From positions 124,001 to 188,000 of the forward strand of contig DLHJ01000003.1 in the NCBI GenBank assembly GCA_002483145.1: a stretch of 64,000 nucleotides of DNA. The letters run 5' to 3'. Origin of the DNA: Cellvibrio sp. UBA7671 (GTDB lineage Bacteria; Pseudomonadota; Gammaproteobacteria; Pseudomonadales; Cellvibrionaceae). The notes beneath the pieces are model-generated. The model was not told where the DNA came from and did no database searches. It was given only the letters and a program-made list of their open reading frames with translations. This document shows, piece by piece, positions 35,216-44,168 of the stretch; positions within the stretch are counted from its first letter, which is position 1, and each line of letters opens with the position of its first letter. A program made the translations under genes and the position numbers.

Positions 35216-36369
35216 GGATCTTTTGACTGATATAAGGTTTTGAAGGTTTTTGGCGCGCAACCGTACTCTTGTTTGAACAGCTTATTAAAGTAAGGGACGT
35301 TGTTATAACCCACCGCGTAGGCGATTTCAGAGACGTTCACATGGCTGCTCTCAGTCAATAACCGCGCCGCTTCAGTCAAGCGTAACTTATTTAAGTAGGT
35401 AGTGAACGTCAGACCCAACTCTTCTTTTAAAATGTCATTAATTTTATTGCGGTTAATATTGAGCGATGCAATGGCTGCATCAAGGCTTAAGTCATGGTTG
35501 GTATATTCCGTCGCCATATAACGCAGCAGCGCATCTTTTTCTTTATCCTTTTGCGGCTCAATAAATAATTTCTTGTAGGCCATTAGCGGTTGGTCATCCT
35601 TCACCCGCGTGCGAATTTCCCGCGTCAACACTCGCGTATAGCGGCGCAATTGCCACACAAAAAATAGCACCCATAAACACACACAAACAGCAATGGCCGC
35701 ATAAATAGTGCGCGGCTCGTAACCCGATAACTGGATATCGGTGAGCTTTACATTGGAGAGGGTGTTAGCAGGGCTTTGCAAGGAATTAACCCAGGCGAAT
35801 CCCATGGATTTATCGAGCCGGTAACCTTTTTCACTGTAGTCAAAGCCGTATTGACTTAACCACCACTGCGGCGTTTCAAGATCATCCAGCGCAATACTGA
35901 CCTTGGTCCAGCTCTGGGTGCAAGTGACTGCAGTGGAGGATACACGGCGGGTAACGAGATTTTTCAGATCGGTCACCTTGTCGTCAAAACTGAACAGAGT
36001 AAACAGGAGCACATTTTTGGGGTCGCAGATAATGTTAAACGACACCCTTTGGTAGCGCGTTAGATCGACCTGCAGCGAGGTTTGGATCGCATCGACAAAA
36101 TAAATAGAATAGTGGGTATAAGGAAACCGCTGCTCAGGATCAAGGACAAAATCGTACTCGATATTACCGACTTCATTTCTGAGCGATAATTGTGTTTTTC
36201 CTTTTGGCTGCTCAGGCTCAACCGATGTTTTCCAAACCAAACCCTGATCGCGCGCGGGAAATAATGACGTTGCCAACTGTGATTTTTTATGGCCGATAGT
36301 CAACAAGCATGCCGTCAGGATCACCATCACTAATGAGCCGAGGGCAAAATTCCGGTAAAACGTTATCAT
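35209..36369 (-). CDS. Membrane-spanning AraC-family regulator with periplasmic sensor domain
   Basis: 386 residues. Transmembrane helix 1 at about 8-26, a periplasmic region of about 190 residues, helix 2 at about 221-240 (TIYAAIAVCVCLWVLFFVWQ), then a cytoplasmic linker and an AraC/XylS double HTH at about 283-380 (LSLDAAIASLNINRNKIND; VSEIAYAVGYNNVPYFNKLFK). The periplasmic part has the strand pattern of a carbohydrate-binding jelly roll (LTRYQRVSFNI, WTKVSIALDDLETPQWW, VKLTDIQLSGYE). So it looks like a one-component sensor that reads periplasmic sugars directly. Neighbour of the xylanase/esterase and arabinan genes. The sugar-binding role is inference. Confidence 0.85.
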   Translation of the reverse strand: MITFYRNFALGSLVMVILTACLLTIGHKKSQLATSLFPARDQGLVWKTSVEPEQPKGKTQLSLRNEVGNIEYDFVLDPEQRFPYTHYSIYFVDAIQTSLQVDLTRYQRVSFNIICDPKNVLLFTLFSFDDKVTDLKNLVTRRVSSTAVTCTQSWTKVSIALDDLETPQWWLSQYGFDYSEKGYRLDKSMGFAWVNSLQSPANTLSNVKLTDIQLSGYEPRTIYAAIAVCVCLWVLFFVWQLRRYTRVLTREIRTRVKDDQPLMAYKKLFIEPQKDKEKDALLRYMATEYTNHDLSLDAAIASLNINRNKINDILKEELGLTFTTYLNKLRLTEAARLLTESSHVNVSEIAYAVGYNNVPYFNKLFKQEYGCAPKTFKTLYQSKDPL

Positions 36370-36567
36370 TGATGAAAAACCAAGGGGTATCCGGCAAAAA
36401 ACTGCCGATTATCGTAGATGTCATGGGAAGACATTACGAAGCAATTATTGTAGTTGGGTTAGTTGTTCACTTGTATACATGTAGCAACAGGGATTGTCAA
36501 ATGAAGGGAAATTCAGGAAAAGATTAATGAGCGGTGAGCTGGCTAATAATTGGGAGGTGGTGTTGTG

Positions 36568-36592
36568 CACTCCCAAGCAGAGCTTGGGAGTG
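36568..36592. repeat. Short perfect palindrome (CACTCCCAAGC-AGA-GCTTGGGAGTG)
   Basis: 11-bp perfect arms with a 3-base loop and no T run, so not a standard terminator. It shares TCCCAAGC with the palindrome at 30405. A second partial copy (CTGGGAGCGAGGACC) follows. It lies after the stop of the GH43 gene at 36632 on the minus strand. Confidence 0.5.
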
Positions 36593-36631
36593 AGGAAGAG
36601 TTGCAAACTGGGAGCGAGGACCAATCGGTTT

Positions 36632-38533
36632 TTAATTAATCGGCTTTAACTGGAATTTTTGGCAATTGGAATTTAACCATTGGCCTTGTGCAAAATTGGT
36701 GTGGTTTGCCAAACCGCAGTGCGCTAAATCCAATACCAGATTACTTTTGCGGTTCGCAAATTTAACCGTGCCATCGCTTAAAAAATCCACCTGCCACTGG
36801 GTGTGGATATCGCCACAAGCAGCCAGCTCGACATTGCTGCCGGGCACTATGGATTTATTGGCAATCGCCATGCACAACTTGGCATCTACACTGGACTGAA
36901 TGTAGTAGTAACCATCTTGTGTATTCACCAATAGCCAGCGTTGGTTCGCGTTGTTGTTCCACTCATTCTGTTCGATATTATTACCCGCTTTTGCAATAGC
37001 ACCCGCTGAGGTAACTGCTTTACCACTTTGGATACTGGTGATGGCAACTTCTCCCAATGGTTGTACACGCCAGAGTGTGCAGGCCGATTTTTTCTCGATG
37101 AATTGTGGCACATCTTCTACGGATTTTTTTCCGCTCACCGCAAGTGCAGGTTCTTTGCAATCGGCAAATTGTAACTCCTGTTTTGATTGTGCATTCTCCA
37201 AGGTTAACCAACCTTTATCGTGCGGCACTAATTGCCATTGCTGGCAGAGTTGGTTGTGCCATGGAGCACTATTAAAATCGGCAGATGTGCTGGAAGTACA
37301 TTGATCTCCGCCCTGCCCCAAAAATAATCCGGCCGCATTTACCAAACGGTAATTACCGTTGGTGGTGTAATCCAGAGTCCAACTCGCCTGCGTGCTGTCG
37401 CAATCGGCACTGCTGATTTTTCCATTCACATTGGTTACACATTGCTGATCGGCTTTGCTCACCAATTGCACCTGCGTGCCTTGCACTTTTGTTATCAATG
37501 GGCCATTTTCACCTGCAGGCGAAACAACCGGTTTCCCGGCTGCAACTGGTTCGCCAAAATTCGGGGTGCCGTCATCGTTCCAGGTGAATTTTTGCGCACG
37601 CAGCGAACGGGTACTGCTGCAGCCTTCCAACTCGCTAGCATTACCGTGATAGATCAACCAATCTTCACTGCCATCGGGCGATTTAAAAAAGCCGTTGTGG
37701 CCGGGGCCATAAACACCATTGGCTTTACTGAAAACGGGTTTATCAAATTTATGCCAGGATTCAGGTTTAAGTGGATCACTGCCCGTTAATTCAACCAACC
37801 CCAATTTATAATCCGGCGTGTTACAAAAACTCGCGGAATACACCATATAAGTTTTGCCATTGCGTTTGATAATTTCCGGGCCTTCATTTACTTTCATGCC
37901 GGAAAATTCCCATTCGTATTGCGGATGGGAAATCATTACCTTCTCGCCCGTTACTGTCCAGGGATTAGACATTTTGGAAATCCAAATGGTCTGCTCGTCT
38001 TTTACCCACTGCGACCACAGTAAATATAATTCACCATTATGTTCAAAATAATTGCCGTCGATATTCCAGATATCCGGCATAGGCGAACCTTTGTAAGTGT
38101 AAGGCCCAAGCGGATCATCGCCTTGGCTTTCAATCACACTTAAATGTTGTCGATCATAATTTTCGGCGATGCCGGAAGTGTACATCACATACCAGCGATA
38201 ACCCTTTGGTGTATTCAAGCGATGGAATTCAAATGCCCAAAAATTACAGCAGCGCTCCAATTCGCTTTCTGACCAGATATGGATGGGTGTTGCTGTAGCG
38301 AGACCTGCGAGTGTGGGCGATTTGCGCATCACCAACTGCGATGTCCAGGTAGTGGTGGTTAAATAATAATTGCCCTGAAAATATTCCAACCAGGGGTCGG
38401 CACCATTGGGGTAGATGGGATTGGTGAAGGTATTGGGATCTGCCGTAATTTTATCGGGTGTTTTACTTGGCTCTTTGGTCGCACAACCGAATAAAATAAT
38501 GGGCAGTAACAGGCCGGTTAATAATTTTTTCAT
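36632..38533 (-). CDS. GH43 arabinofuranosidase lipoprotein with C-terminal ricin-type modules
   Basis: 633 residues. Lipobox LFGC (Cys17) marks a lipoprotein. GH43 five-blade propeller (about 35-335) with catalytic base Asp in NGADPWLEY, pKa-modulating Asp in WNIDGNYFEH and acid Glu in VNEGPEII; the NPIYPNGADPW start, the metal His in YGPGHNGFF and the overall pattern resemble GH43_26 exo-1,5-alpha-L-arabinofuranosidases. Two beta-trefoil ricin-like modules follow (about 350-480 and 490-633; CTLWRVQPLG, NQRWLLVNTQDGYYYIQS). Probably trims arabino-oligosaccharides at the cell surface or in the periplasm. Third gene of a minus-strand run after the GH43 at 40769 and the GH97 gene, separated from the latter by a palindromic repeat. 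Confidence 0.88.
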   Translation of the reverse strand: MKKLLTGLLLPIILFGCATKEPSKTPDKITADPNTFTNPIYPNGADPWLEYFQGNYYLTTTTWTSQLVMRKSPTLAGLATATPIHIWSESELERCCNFWAFEFHRLNTPKGYRWYVMYTSGIAENYDRQHLSVIESQGDDPLGPYTYKGSPMPDIWNIDGNYFEHNGELYLLWSQWVKDEQTIWISKMSNPWTVTGEKVMISHPQYEWEFSGMKVNEGPEIIKRNGKTYMVYSASFCNTPDYKLGLVELTGSDPLKPESWHKFDKPVFSKANGVYGPGHNGFFKSPDGSEDWLIYHGNASELEGCSSTRSLRAQKFTWNDDGTPNFGEPVAAGKPVVSPAGENGPLITKVQGTQVQLVSKADQQCVTNVNGKISSADCDSTQASWTLDYTTNGNYRLVNAAGLFLGQGGDQCTSSTSADFNSAPWHNQLCQQWQLVPHDKGWLTLENAQSKQELQFADCKEPALAVSGKKSVEDVPQFIEKKSACTLWRVQPLGEVAITSIQSGKAVTSAGAIAKAGNNIEQNEWNNNANQRWLLVNTQDGYYYIQSSVDAKLCMAIANKSIVPGSNVELAACGDIHTQWQVDFLSDGTVKFANRKSNLVLDLAHCGLANHTNFAQGQWLNSNCQKFQLKPIN

Positions 38534-38578
38534 ACTTGTGTTTTCTCTCTCACTGGTTACATCTTTTTTTAATCTTTT

Positions 38579-38750
38579 GTAGGTTGGTGCGGCCCGCGTA
38601 GGGTGAGCCTGCGAACCGCAACATGACCATCTGTAAATTCACACCGAAAACTTATTCAATGCTTTTGATTTGCACGGCGACATGGTCATGTTGCGAATGC
38701 ATGATCATGTTGCGGTTCGTTCCTCAGCCTACGCGGCCCGCTTTACCTAC
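38579..38750. repeat. MITE-like palindromic repeat, copy 3 (172 bp)
   Basis: GTAGGTTGGTGCGGCCCGCGTAGG at the left pairs imperfectly with the right end (GCCTACGCGGCCCGC then TTTACCTAC). The inner arm GCGAACCGCAACATGACCAT is matched by two tandem inverted units CATGGTCATGTTGCG and GATCATGTTGCGGTTCG, so one arm is duplicated. Same family as 16553-16715 and 19833-19969. It fills the junction between the GH97 gene and the next GH43 gene. Confidence 0.82.
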
Positions 38751-38759
38751 AGTAAACAA

Positions 38760-40691
38760 TTACTTCAACACCACTACAAAACCGGCGTTTGGTCGCAAGG
38801 TAATTGTTTGTGAGGTTTTGCTATTGATCTCCTGCTGCACAAAACTGCGCTCGGTTTCACCGCTGCCAATCAACACCCCTTTTTGATCGCCCGCAAAACT
38901 CAAATCCAATGTCAGTGTTTTGCTTTCTGCTTCGGCGTTAATACCAGCGATATACCAAGCTTCATCTGCTCTACGTGCCAGCACCAGATACTTACCTGGA
39001 TATCCATCAATAAATTTCACATCGTCCCACTCGCGCGGCAATTCGCGCAAAAAATCCTTAACGTAGTCCGGCACTGTCGCCATGCCTTCGGGAATTTCTG
39101 CAAAATGTTGGATACCGGAGATCATCAATACCGATTCCGCTAATTCAAATGAGTTTTCCGTTACACGCTTGATATTGGGAATATCGCCAAACGCCATAGG
39201 GGTAAAATCCATTGGGTCAAACACATTGCGCGCAAACAGCGCCATGGCAACATGTTTGGCGACCGGGTCTTGATCCGCCTGCGAGAAAGTAGTGAATTCA
39301 AACCCTTTGATCGATTCCATGGTCATTAAATTGGGATAAGTGCGCTGCCAGCCGCGCGGCAGAGTTGCACCGTGAAAATTCACCGACAAGTTAAATTCAG
39401 CCGCGTCTTTTAAAATATCCACGTAGTAGGCAATCATGGATTGGCCATCGCCGGCAAAGAAATCAATTTTTAAACCTTTAACGCCTATATCACGCAAACG
39501 CGTAAAAACGGCTGCTCGCTGTTCGCGGGTTAACAATTCGCTCTTGGGGCTATAGGGCGTTTGGTTCCAATCGCCTGAGGAGTTGAACCACACTAAAATT
39601 CCGATATTTTTTTGCGCAGCGTAATCCACCAGCTCTTTTAATTTTTCGTAGCCGATTTTTTTATCCCAATCAGCATCGATCAAGGTGTAATCCCAGTGCA
39701 TATCCGCGGCGTAATCGATAAATTTTTTCTGTACATCAAAGGTAGTGAAATCGTCTTTTAAAATCGCCCAACTCCATGAGGCATGGCCGGGCTTTATAAA
39801 ATCATTTTTTAAAGTAATGGCAGGGATTGCCAGATCAGTTCCTAACGTCGATTGCATAATCGTCGGCAAATCACCTATTGCCAAAATACGCCAAGGGGAA
39901 ATTAATTTATCTGTACCACTTGCCAGCAATCCTCCATTGGTAAACACCTCTGGTGCCTGCGGCGGAGCGACAGTGTATGCGCCATTGGCAGATTCATGAG
40001 ATAACCGCGATGCGTGCCAGCTGCCATCCATTCCTGTTTCAGAGACTAACACCCAATTATTATTGGTATTAAATAAACCGGGAAAAGCCCAACCCGCACC
40101 CAAAGTAGATGGAGTGCCGACGGGAATATCCATTTGATAATGCTCTTCGTAAGAAGGATTGGTATTGCTCCAACCAGTTTGCGCTACCGACATAGGTTGC
40201 AACCAAGCTTTTGCGGTTGGTGCAAAATGGAAGCCGGTGGTTTCTTTTACAAATTGTTTTTGTGCAATCACAGGATCGGTCACTGCATAGCGAAAGGCGA
40301 CACCGTCATTGGAAACACGGAAGGTGACCTGTAATTTTTGTTGCTGTGCATTTTCAATAACAAAGGTTTGCTCATTGGCGCTGTAGGCAATCTTGCTCTT
40401 TTTGCCCACACGCATGCTGTACTCATCAGTTACGGGAGCAACTGGCGATTGGGATTCAATAGCAACACCCTGGGTAAAATCAGCAGCGGTTAATTGCAAC
40501 CCTAAATCCGATTCGAGAATAACCGGCTGTGCTGCGCGATCAATTGAATAGGCAAGTGCACTTTGCTTTGTAACAAACACTTTCACGTGCAATTGTTTAT
40601 CGGGGCTGGTAAGCAAATCAGGCGCGGGCTTGCTGCACCCGGCTAATACGCACACACTGAAGATGACCAAATAACTGCCTATTTTTTTCAT
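38760..40691 (-). CDS. GH97 lipoprotein, retaining type (alpha-galactosidase or beta-L-arabinopyranosidase)
   Basis: 643 residues, lipobox LAGC (Cys19). N-terminal beta-sandwich (about 25-290), (beta/alpha)8 barrel (about 295-560), C-terminal beta-sheet domain. D410 in GLKIDFFAGDG sits where retaining GH97 enzymes (Bacteroides BtGH97b) carry the nucleophile; inverting SusB-type alpha-glucosidases lack it. ESIKGFE near 459-465 is the expected acid/base region. In an arabinan locus a beta-L-arabinopyranosidase/alpha-galactosidase activity, known for some Bacteroides GH97s, fits well. Reading starts 78 bases after the GH43 gene upstream, with a terminator-like hairpin between them and AGGT before the ATG. 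Confidence 0.9.
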   Translation of the reverse strand: MKKIGSYLVIFSVCVLAGCSKPAPDLLTSPDKQLHVKVFVTKQSALAYSIDRAAQPVILESDLGLQLTAADFTQGVAIESQSPVAPVTDEYSMRVGKKSKIAYSANEQTFVIENAQQQKLQVTFRVSNDGVAFRYAVTDPVIAQKQFVKETTGFHFAPTAKAWLQPMSVAQTGWSNTNPSYEEHYQMDIPVGTPSTLGAGWAFPGLFNTNNNWVLVSETGMDGSWHASRLSHESANGAYTVAPPQAPEVFTNGGLLASGTDKLISPWRILAIGDLPTIMQSTLGTDLAIPAITLKNDFIKPGHASWSWAILKDDFTTFDVQKKFIDYAADMHWDYTLIDADWDKKIGYEKLKELVDYAAQKNIGILVWFNSSGDWNQTPYSPKSELLTREQRAAVFTRLRDIGVKGLKIDFFAGDGQSMIAYYVDILKDAAEFNLSVNFHGATLPRGWQRTYPNLMTMESIKGFEFTTFSQADQDPVAKHVAMALFARNVFDPMDFTPMAFGDIPNIKRVTENSFELAESVLMISGIQHFAEIPEGMATVPDYVKDFLRELPREWDDVKFIDGYPGKYLVLARRADEAWYIAGINAEAESKTLTLDLSFAGDQKGVLIGSGETERSFVQQEINSKTSQTITLRPNAGFVVVLK

Positions 40692-40718
40692 TTTTACCTC
40701 GTTTTATTAAAGTCCATT

Positions 40719-40749
40719 AAAAAACTACAGCGCATTACATGCGCTGTAG
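40719..40749 (-). terminator. Intrinsic terminator or attenuator between GH43 and GH97 genes
   Basis: 10-bp stem CTACAGCGCA / TGCGCTGTAG with a 5-base loop; on the minus strand it is followed by TTTTTTAATGG. The T run ends about 28 bases before the GH97 ATG, which suggests partial read-through rather than a true operon end, unless a promoter overlaps. Confidence 0.75.
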
Positions 40750-40768
40750 CTTCTCTGATACAAAAAAT

Positions 40769-42133
40769 CTATTTCAGTCGAGTCAAACTAAATTGCTGGT
40801 TCGTTGCACCAGTTGCAGTCCATTGAATAATTTGCGCTCCGTTAGCTGTGTTTAAATTCAACACATCGAGCGGCAAATTACTCAATTGCGATTTCACCGT
40901 GTAATAACCACTGTTGCTGGTCAGGCTCCATTTTTGTCCTGCCCCGCCCCAATAGTCCCACTGGGCGATATTCGCACCGGCGGCAGTGGAATTGTTATAC
41001 ACATCCAAACTTTTCAAACTCGCAGCATTAATCACACTGTAATAACCAGTACCTTGGTTGATCAGATACCACTGTTGCGCGCGATAACTATTCCAGGTTT
41101 CTTGCTGAATCATCGCGCCGTTTGCGCTGGATTTAGCCGCAGGCAATAAATCCTTACCGCTATGCCGTGCAGTGATCCGATACAAACCATCGCTTACACC
41201 ACCGCAACTCGCCACCGAAAAATTGCGCGTTAATGTGGGCCAGCCATTGCTATAAGTCATTTTTAAAATATCGAGCTTGGCTGCACCGTTATCATTTAAA
41301 TCGTAGTAGTGCGTAGAAACATAATTACAGCCGTCTTGTTTCAACACACCAATATGGCCGGGGCCTTTGTATTTGCCATCGGTATTGGGCAGCAGTGTGC
41401 GCACATCGGTGTAAGGGCCGGTGATGGACGTTGAGCGCGCCACTTGCACGTAATAGGTGCTGCTTGCACCGTTACAGCAAGCCCCGCGATTGATAAACAA
41501 ATAATAATAATCGCCGTTGCGTGAAATATAGGGCGCTTCAATATCGGCATGGTTGCCGCCATAAATTTTGGTCACGCTGCCATTTAATTTGCCGCTGCTT
41601 TGATTTATTTCTGCGATACCTATCCCGCCAAAAAAGGAGCCGTAACTCATGTACACCTTGCCATCGTGGTCGCGGTAAAGCGCAGGGTCGATGGCATTAA
41701 TCTCGGAGCTGCCGCCCCAGGATTCGACCACAATGCCCAAATCCGTCCAGCTGGGTGACGTAAGCGAGGCAGTGCGCGCAACACCAATCGCGGACACTGA
41801 AGTCCCAAACGTCGAAACCGAGTAATAGAGGTAGTAGTAGCCGTTCATGTGAATTACATCCGGCGCCCAGAATGATCCACTGAAGTTACTCACCTTGTTG
41901 TAAATCCATGACGGATAAGTAGTGAACACCGGGCTGGCGGCGCCCGTCCAAGTGGTGAGGTTGGTCGATGTGGAATACCAAATCCCCGTACCGGTCGTGA
42001 AATGGAAGTAAGTACTTCCATCTTTAGTGATAGTGCCGGGGTCGTGCGAGTTGATTAAACCGGAGAGGGTGATAGCTGAAGCGGTGAAGCTCAGCACCCA
42101 TAGGCCAAGGCCAGCGAGCAAACGTGTAAACAT
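40769..42133 (-). CDS. Secreted GH43 endo-arabinanase with ricin-type (CBM13-like) module
   Basis: 454 residues from the ATG at 42133, which has AGGTGA 6 bases upstream; the frame stays open 249 bases further but that part has no signal peptide logic. Signal peptide about 1-19 (FTASA). GH43 propeller (about 22-300) of endo-arabinanase type: base Asp in NSHDPGTITKDG, APDVIHMNGYYYLYYSVS, second Asp in NAIDPALYRD, acid Glu in DIEAPYISRN, and CCNGAS; resembles GH43_5. A beta-trefoil ricin-like module ends the protein (about 315-454, QQWYLINQGTGYYSV, GQKWSLTSN). Cuts alpha-1,5-arabinan outside the cell. First gene of a run with GH97 and GH43 genes; a TTGTCTTA palindrome lies 48 bases upstream. Confidence 0.9.
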   Translation of the reverse strand: MFTRLLAGLGLWVLSFTASAITLSGLINSHDPGTITKDGSTYFHFTTGTGIWYSTSTNLTTWTGAASPVFTTYPSWIYNKVSNFSGSFWAPDVIHMNGYYYLYYSVSTFGTSVSAIGVARTASLTSPSWTDLGIVVESWGGSSEINAIDPALYRDHDGKVYMSYGSFFGGIGIAEINQSSGKLNGSVTKIYGGNHADIEAPYISRNGDYYYLFINRGACCNGASSTYYVQVARSTSITGPYTDVRTLLPNTDGKYKGPGHIGVLKQDGCNYVSTHYYDLNDNGAAKLDILKMTYSNGWPTLTRNFSVASCGGVSDGLYRITARHSGKDLLPAAKSSANGAMIQQETWNSYRAQQWYLINQGTGYYSVINAASLKSLDVYNNSTAAGANIAQWDYWGGAGQKWSLTSNSGYYTVKSQLSNLPLDVLNLNTANGAQIIQWTATGATNQQFSLTRLK

Positions 42134-42180
42134 AGTGATCACCTGCAAATTATTGTTATGAAGCGAGGTTGTGTTTGATA

Positions 42181-42205
42181 TTGTCTTAATATTATAAGAC
42201 AAATA
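42181..42205. promoter_or_regulatory. Candidate operator: TTGTCTTA palindrome
   Basis: TTGTCTTA-ATATTA-TAAGACAA at 42181-42202 is a palindrome with perfect 8-base arms, 48 bases upstream of the secreted GH43 ATG. Its right half (42192-42205) read on the minus strand is TATTTGTCTTATAA, identical over 14 bases to 55079-55092 in the TonB-receptor promoter region. Likely bound by a shared regulator of the arabinan genes. Confidence 0.6.
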
Positions 42206-42457
42206 GATTCTACCCAGAAATGGGGGATTAAACCAAGCTTTTTGAGCATATTTACAGTTTGAATAAGGGAAATATAAAACCCGCCCGCTATACCTTTTGT
42301 TCGCTAACGCACCGCCACTAAGCCCCCTTCCTTTGTATGATGCAGGCGACTTACGCGTCATGGATTGTTCGACAATAAGCATCCTTACCGGATTAAAAAA
42401 AGCACATGTAAATGACGTGCGCTCACCAATCTTTAGCCATTTTTAAAGGAAAACAAT

Positions 42458-42649
42458 ATGGACTCTCTTATTAACTTAATCGTCTATCTGGTCGTGTTCG
42501 GCCTTATTTGGTGGCTGGTATCCCTGCTGCCATTACCTTCGCCCGTTGCACAAGTGGTAAGGGTGTTGTTCATTATCTTGCTTATCCTGATTGTCCTCTC
42601 GGTATTCGGAGTTCTTCCGGGCGGCTACTTACCGCGACTTAGTCTCTAG
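42458..42649 (+). CDS. Small two-helix membrane protein
   Basis: 63 residues, AAAGGA 7-8 bases before the ATG, and a strong terminator right after. Two hydrophobic helices (about 5-22 and 30-50) separated by PLPSPVAQ. Resembles the small INLI(V/I)YL-type membrane proteins of gammaproteobacteria (Thivi_2564-like); function unknown. It stands alone between the GH43 operon and a convergent lipoprotein gene. Confidence 0.72.
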   Translation: MDSLINLIVYLVVFGLIWWLVSLLPLPSPVAQVVRVLFIILLILIVLSVFGVLPGGYLPRLSL

Positions 42650-42667
42650 CTTAGGTCGATAAGCGGC

Positions 42668-42712
42668 AACAAAAAGCCCCGCCTTTCAGTTGAAAGGCGG
42701 GGCTTTTTGTTG
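42668..42712 (+). terminator. Strong bidirectional terminator
   Basis: CAACAAAAAGCCCCGCCTTT paired with AAAGGCGGGGCTTTTTGTTG, a nearly perfect 21-bp stem with a tiny loop and A/T runs on both sides. Serves the small membrane-protein gene and the convergent lipoprotein gene ending at 42728. Confidence 0.92.
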
Positions 42713-42727
42713 CAAAAGTTTAAAGTT

Positions 42728-43759
42728 TTATTCAGTAAAATATTCACTGACATCAAAGGAAAAGCTACCAGAGATACTCTTATTATCTGATTCATGCAGT
42801 AGGAAACTGCCTCTCATTCTAAGTGGCTCAATACGATCAAGACGCAACTCCCCGTGACTGACTGAAATATGCCATTGCGGATCAACATCTAAGCCTGCAT
42901 TTGCCGGAAGCACTTCTACAGCAGCGCTATCAATTAACATAGGATCATTAAAATCATGTGGAGCCAAATCATACACACCAGACTTCCAAGCACTTTTAAT
43001 ATTTCTAAAATAAAATAAAACTGAATGCTTATTGATGCCTGTACGTAATTGAATGCCGTTGAATACATGGGCATCACTTTCAAGCTGTATATCCCTGCCC
43101 TGCGCATCCAAAGACCAAAATTCGAAATGAGACAGATTCCAGTTAAAACAACCGGACTGTGGCACTTGTGCGCCGCCGAGTATCAAACCATTATCGTTAA
43201 ACGCCGCTACCGACGATACTTTGACCAAGCGCGTGGTAGCAACTAGCTCACTGCCGCAGTGATACTCAACCGTATAGGAACCATCTACCTCACGAAATAG
43301 ATGATCGTCAGTTACACAATAAAGCTCATTGGCGACCGGCGTATCAAACAACATATTTCTAAACCCGTCCTTTGTTTGCTCAGGGTCAAGAGGAAAAACA
43401 CATAAGCCTTCTGCAATCTCATTCGATGCTGGCGTAAATAGATACGTATTTACCGAGGTTTCAGTTAAGCGTGTTTCCAGAAACGGTTTTTGTGGATCAT
43501 CCTGCGCAAAACGATTACGAGCATCCACTTTGGTATAACCTAGCCATAAACCCGCCTCTTGAAAAAATTTGGCTTCGCGAGGGTTAATTTGCTGCCGGAT
43601 TGCTGTCGCACTACTAGAGGACGCTGTAACGCTTGATGAGGATGTCGTTGCTATCGAGTTAGCCAGAGATGAGCGACTTGAAGAAACCGAAGAACCGGAA
43701 CCACCACAGGCGGTAATAAAACAGACACAAATAAGTAACGAAATGAATCGTATTGCCAT
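42728..43759 (-). CDS. Hypothetical lipoprotein with poly-Ser linker
   Basis: 343 residues: lipobox ITAC (Cys18) followed by GGSGSS and a Ser-rich linker (about 20-52) of the type used by Cellvibrio secreted proteins, then a globular beta-rich domain with several Cys (EGLCVFPL, NELYCVTDD, EYHCGSE, SGCFNWNL). No catalytic motif recognised. Probably surface-exposed. GGGA precedes the ATG. Placed between the GH43 operon and the epimerase genes, but transcribed alone. Confidence 0.75.
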   Translation of the reverse strand: MAIRFISLLICVCFITACGGSGSSVSSSRSSLANSIATTSSSSVTASSSSATAIRQQINPREAKFFQEAGLWLGYTKVDARNRFAQDDPQKPFLETRLTETSVNTYLFTPASNEIAEGLCVFPLDPEQTKDGFRNMLFDTPVANELYCVTDDHLFREVDGSYTVEYHCGSELVATTRLVKVSSVAAFNDNGLILGGAQVPQSGCFNWNLSHFEFWSLDAQGRDIQLESDAHVFNGIQLRTGINKHSVLFYFRNIKSAWKSGVYDLAPHDFNDPMLIDSAAVEVLPANAGLDVDPQWHISVSHGELRLDRIEPLRMRGSFLLHESDNKSISGSFSFDVSEYFTE

Positions 43760-43895
43760 AATAAAATTCCCTATTACTGGTTGTTGTGTAAAACCGCACG
43801 GTTGATAGCATCTAGAGTTTTATTGTTTTATGTGCGCAGACTATGCAAAGTCGATGCAGGAGTCAAATCATCAGTTTTACTCTATCTTTGGGGGA

Positions 43896-43938
43896 AATAA
43901 AAAACGCCCTGCACTTTTAAATACAGGGCGTTTTTTAT
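43896..43938 (-). terminator. Rho-independent terminator
   Basis: AATAAAAAACGCCCTG / CAGGGCGTTTTTTATT stem around a 10-11 base loop. It lies 8 bases beyond the stop of the small gene at 43946 on the minus strand and ends the epimerase-side transcript. Confidence 0.88.
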
Positions 43939-43945
43939 TAGGGCT

Positions 43946-44140
43946 TCAGCTAAAACGCTTTTTAAGCGGCGCCAATGCGTAAAACAATATCCAGCAAAAC
44001 CAGGAGAGCGCTAAACAGGCAAAAATCCACATCAGCTTTTCATCCTTATCCACTCTGGAAGATCTGGCTATATCAATAATCGTTAACAACCACACCAACA
44101 ATATCGCCACTAACATACCTAACTGTAAGCTACTCATCAC
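43946..44140 (-). CDS. Small membrane protein (PLDc_N-like)
   Basis: 64 residues, AGGAG 8 bases before ATGATG. Two transmembrane helices (about 5-24 and 37-56) around a charged loop ARSSRVDKDEKLMW. This matches the short phospholipase-D N-terminal-like membrane family (WLLTIIDIARS...W...LALSW). Follows the epimerase gene by 28 bases and may be cotranscribed. Confidence 0.75.
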   Translation of the reverse strand: MMSSLQLGMLVAILLVWLLTIIDIARSSRVDKDEKLMWIFACLALSWFCWILFYALAPLKKRFS

Positions 44141-44168
44141 ATCTGCTCCTTGATAAACAATTGAACCC

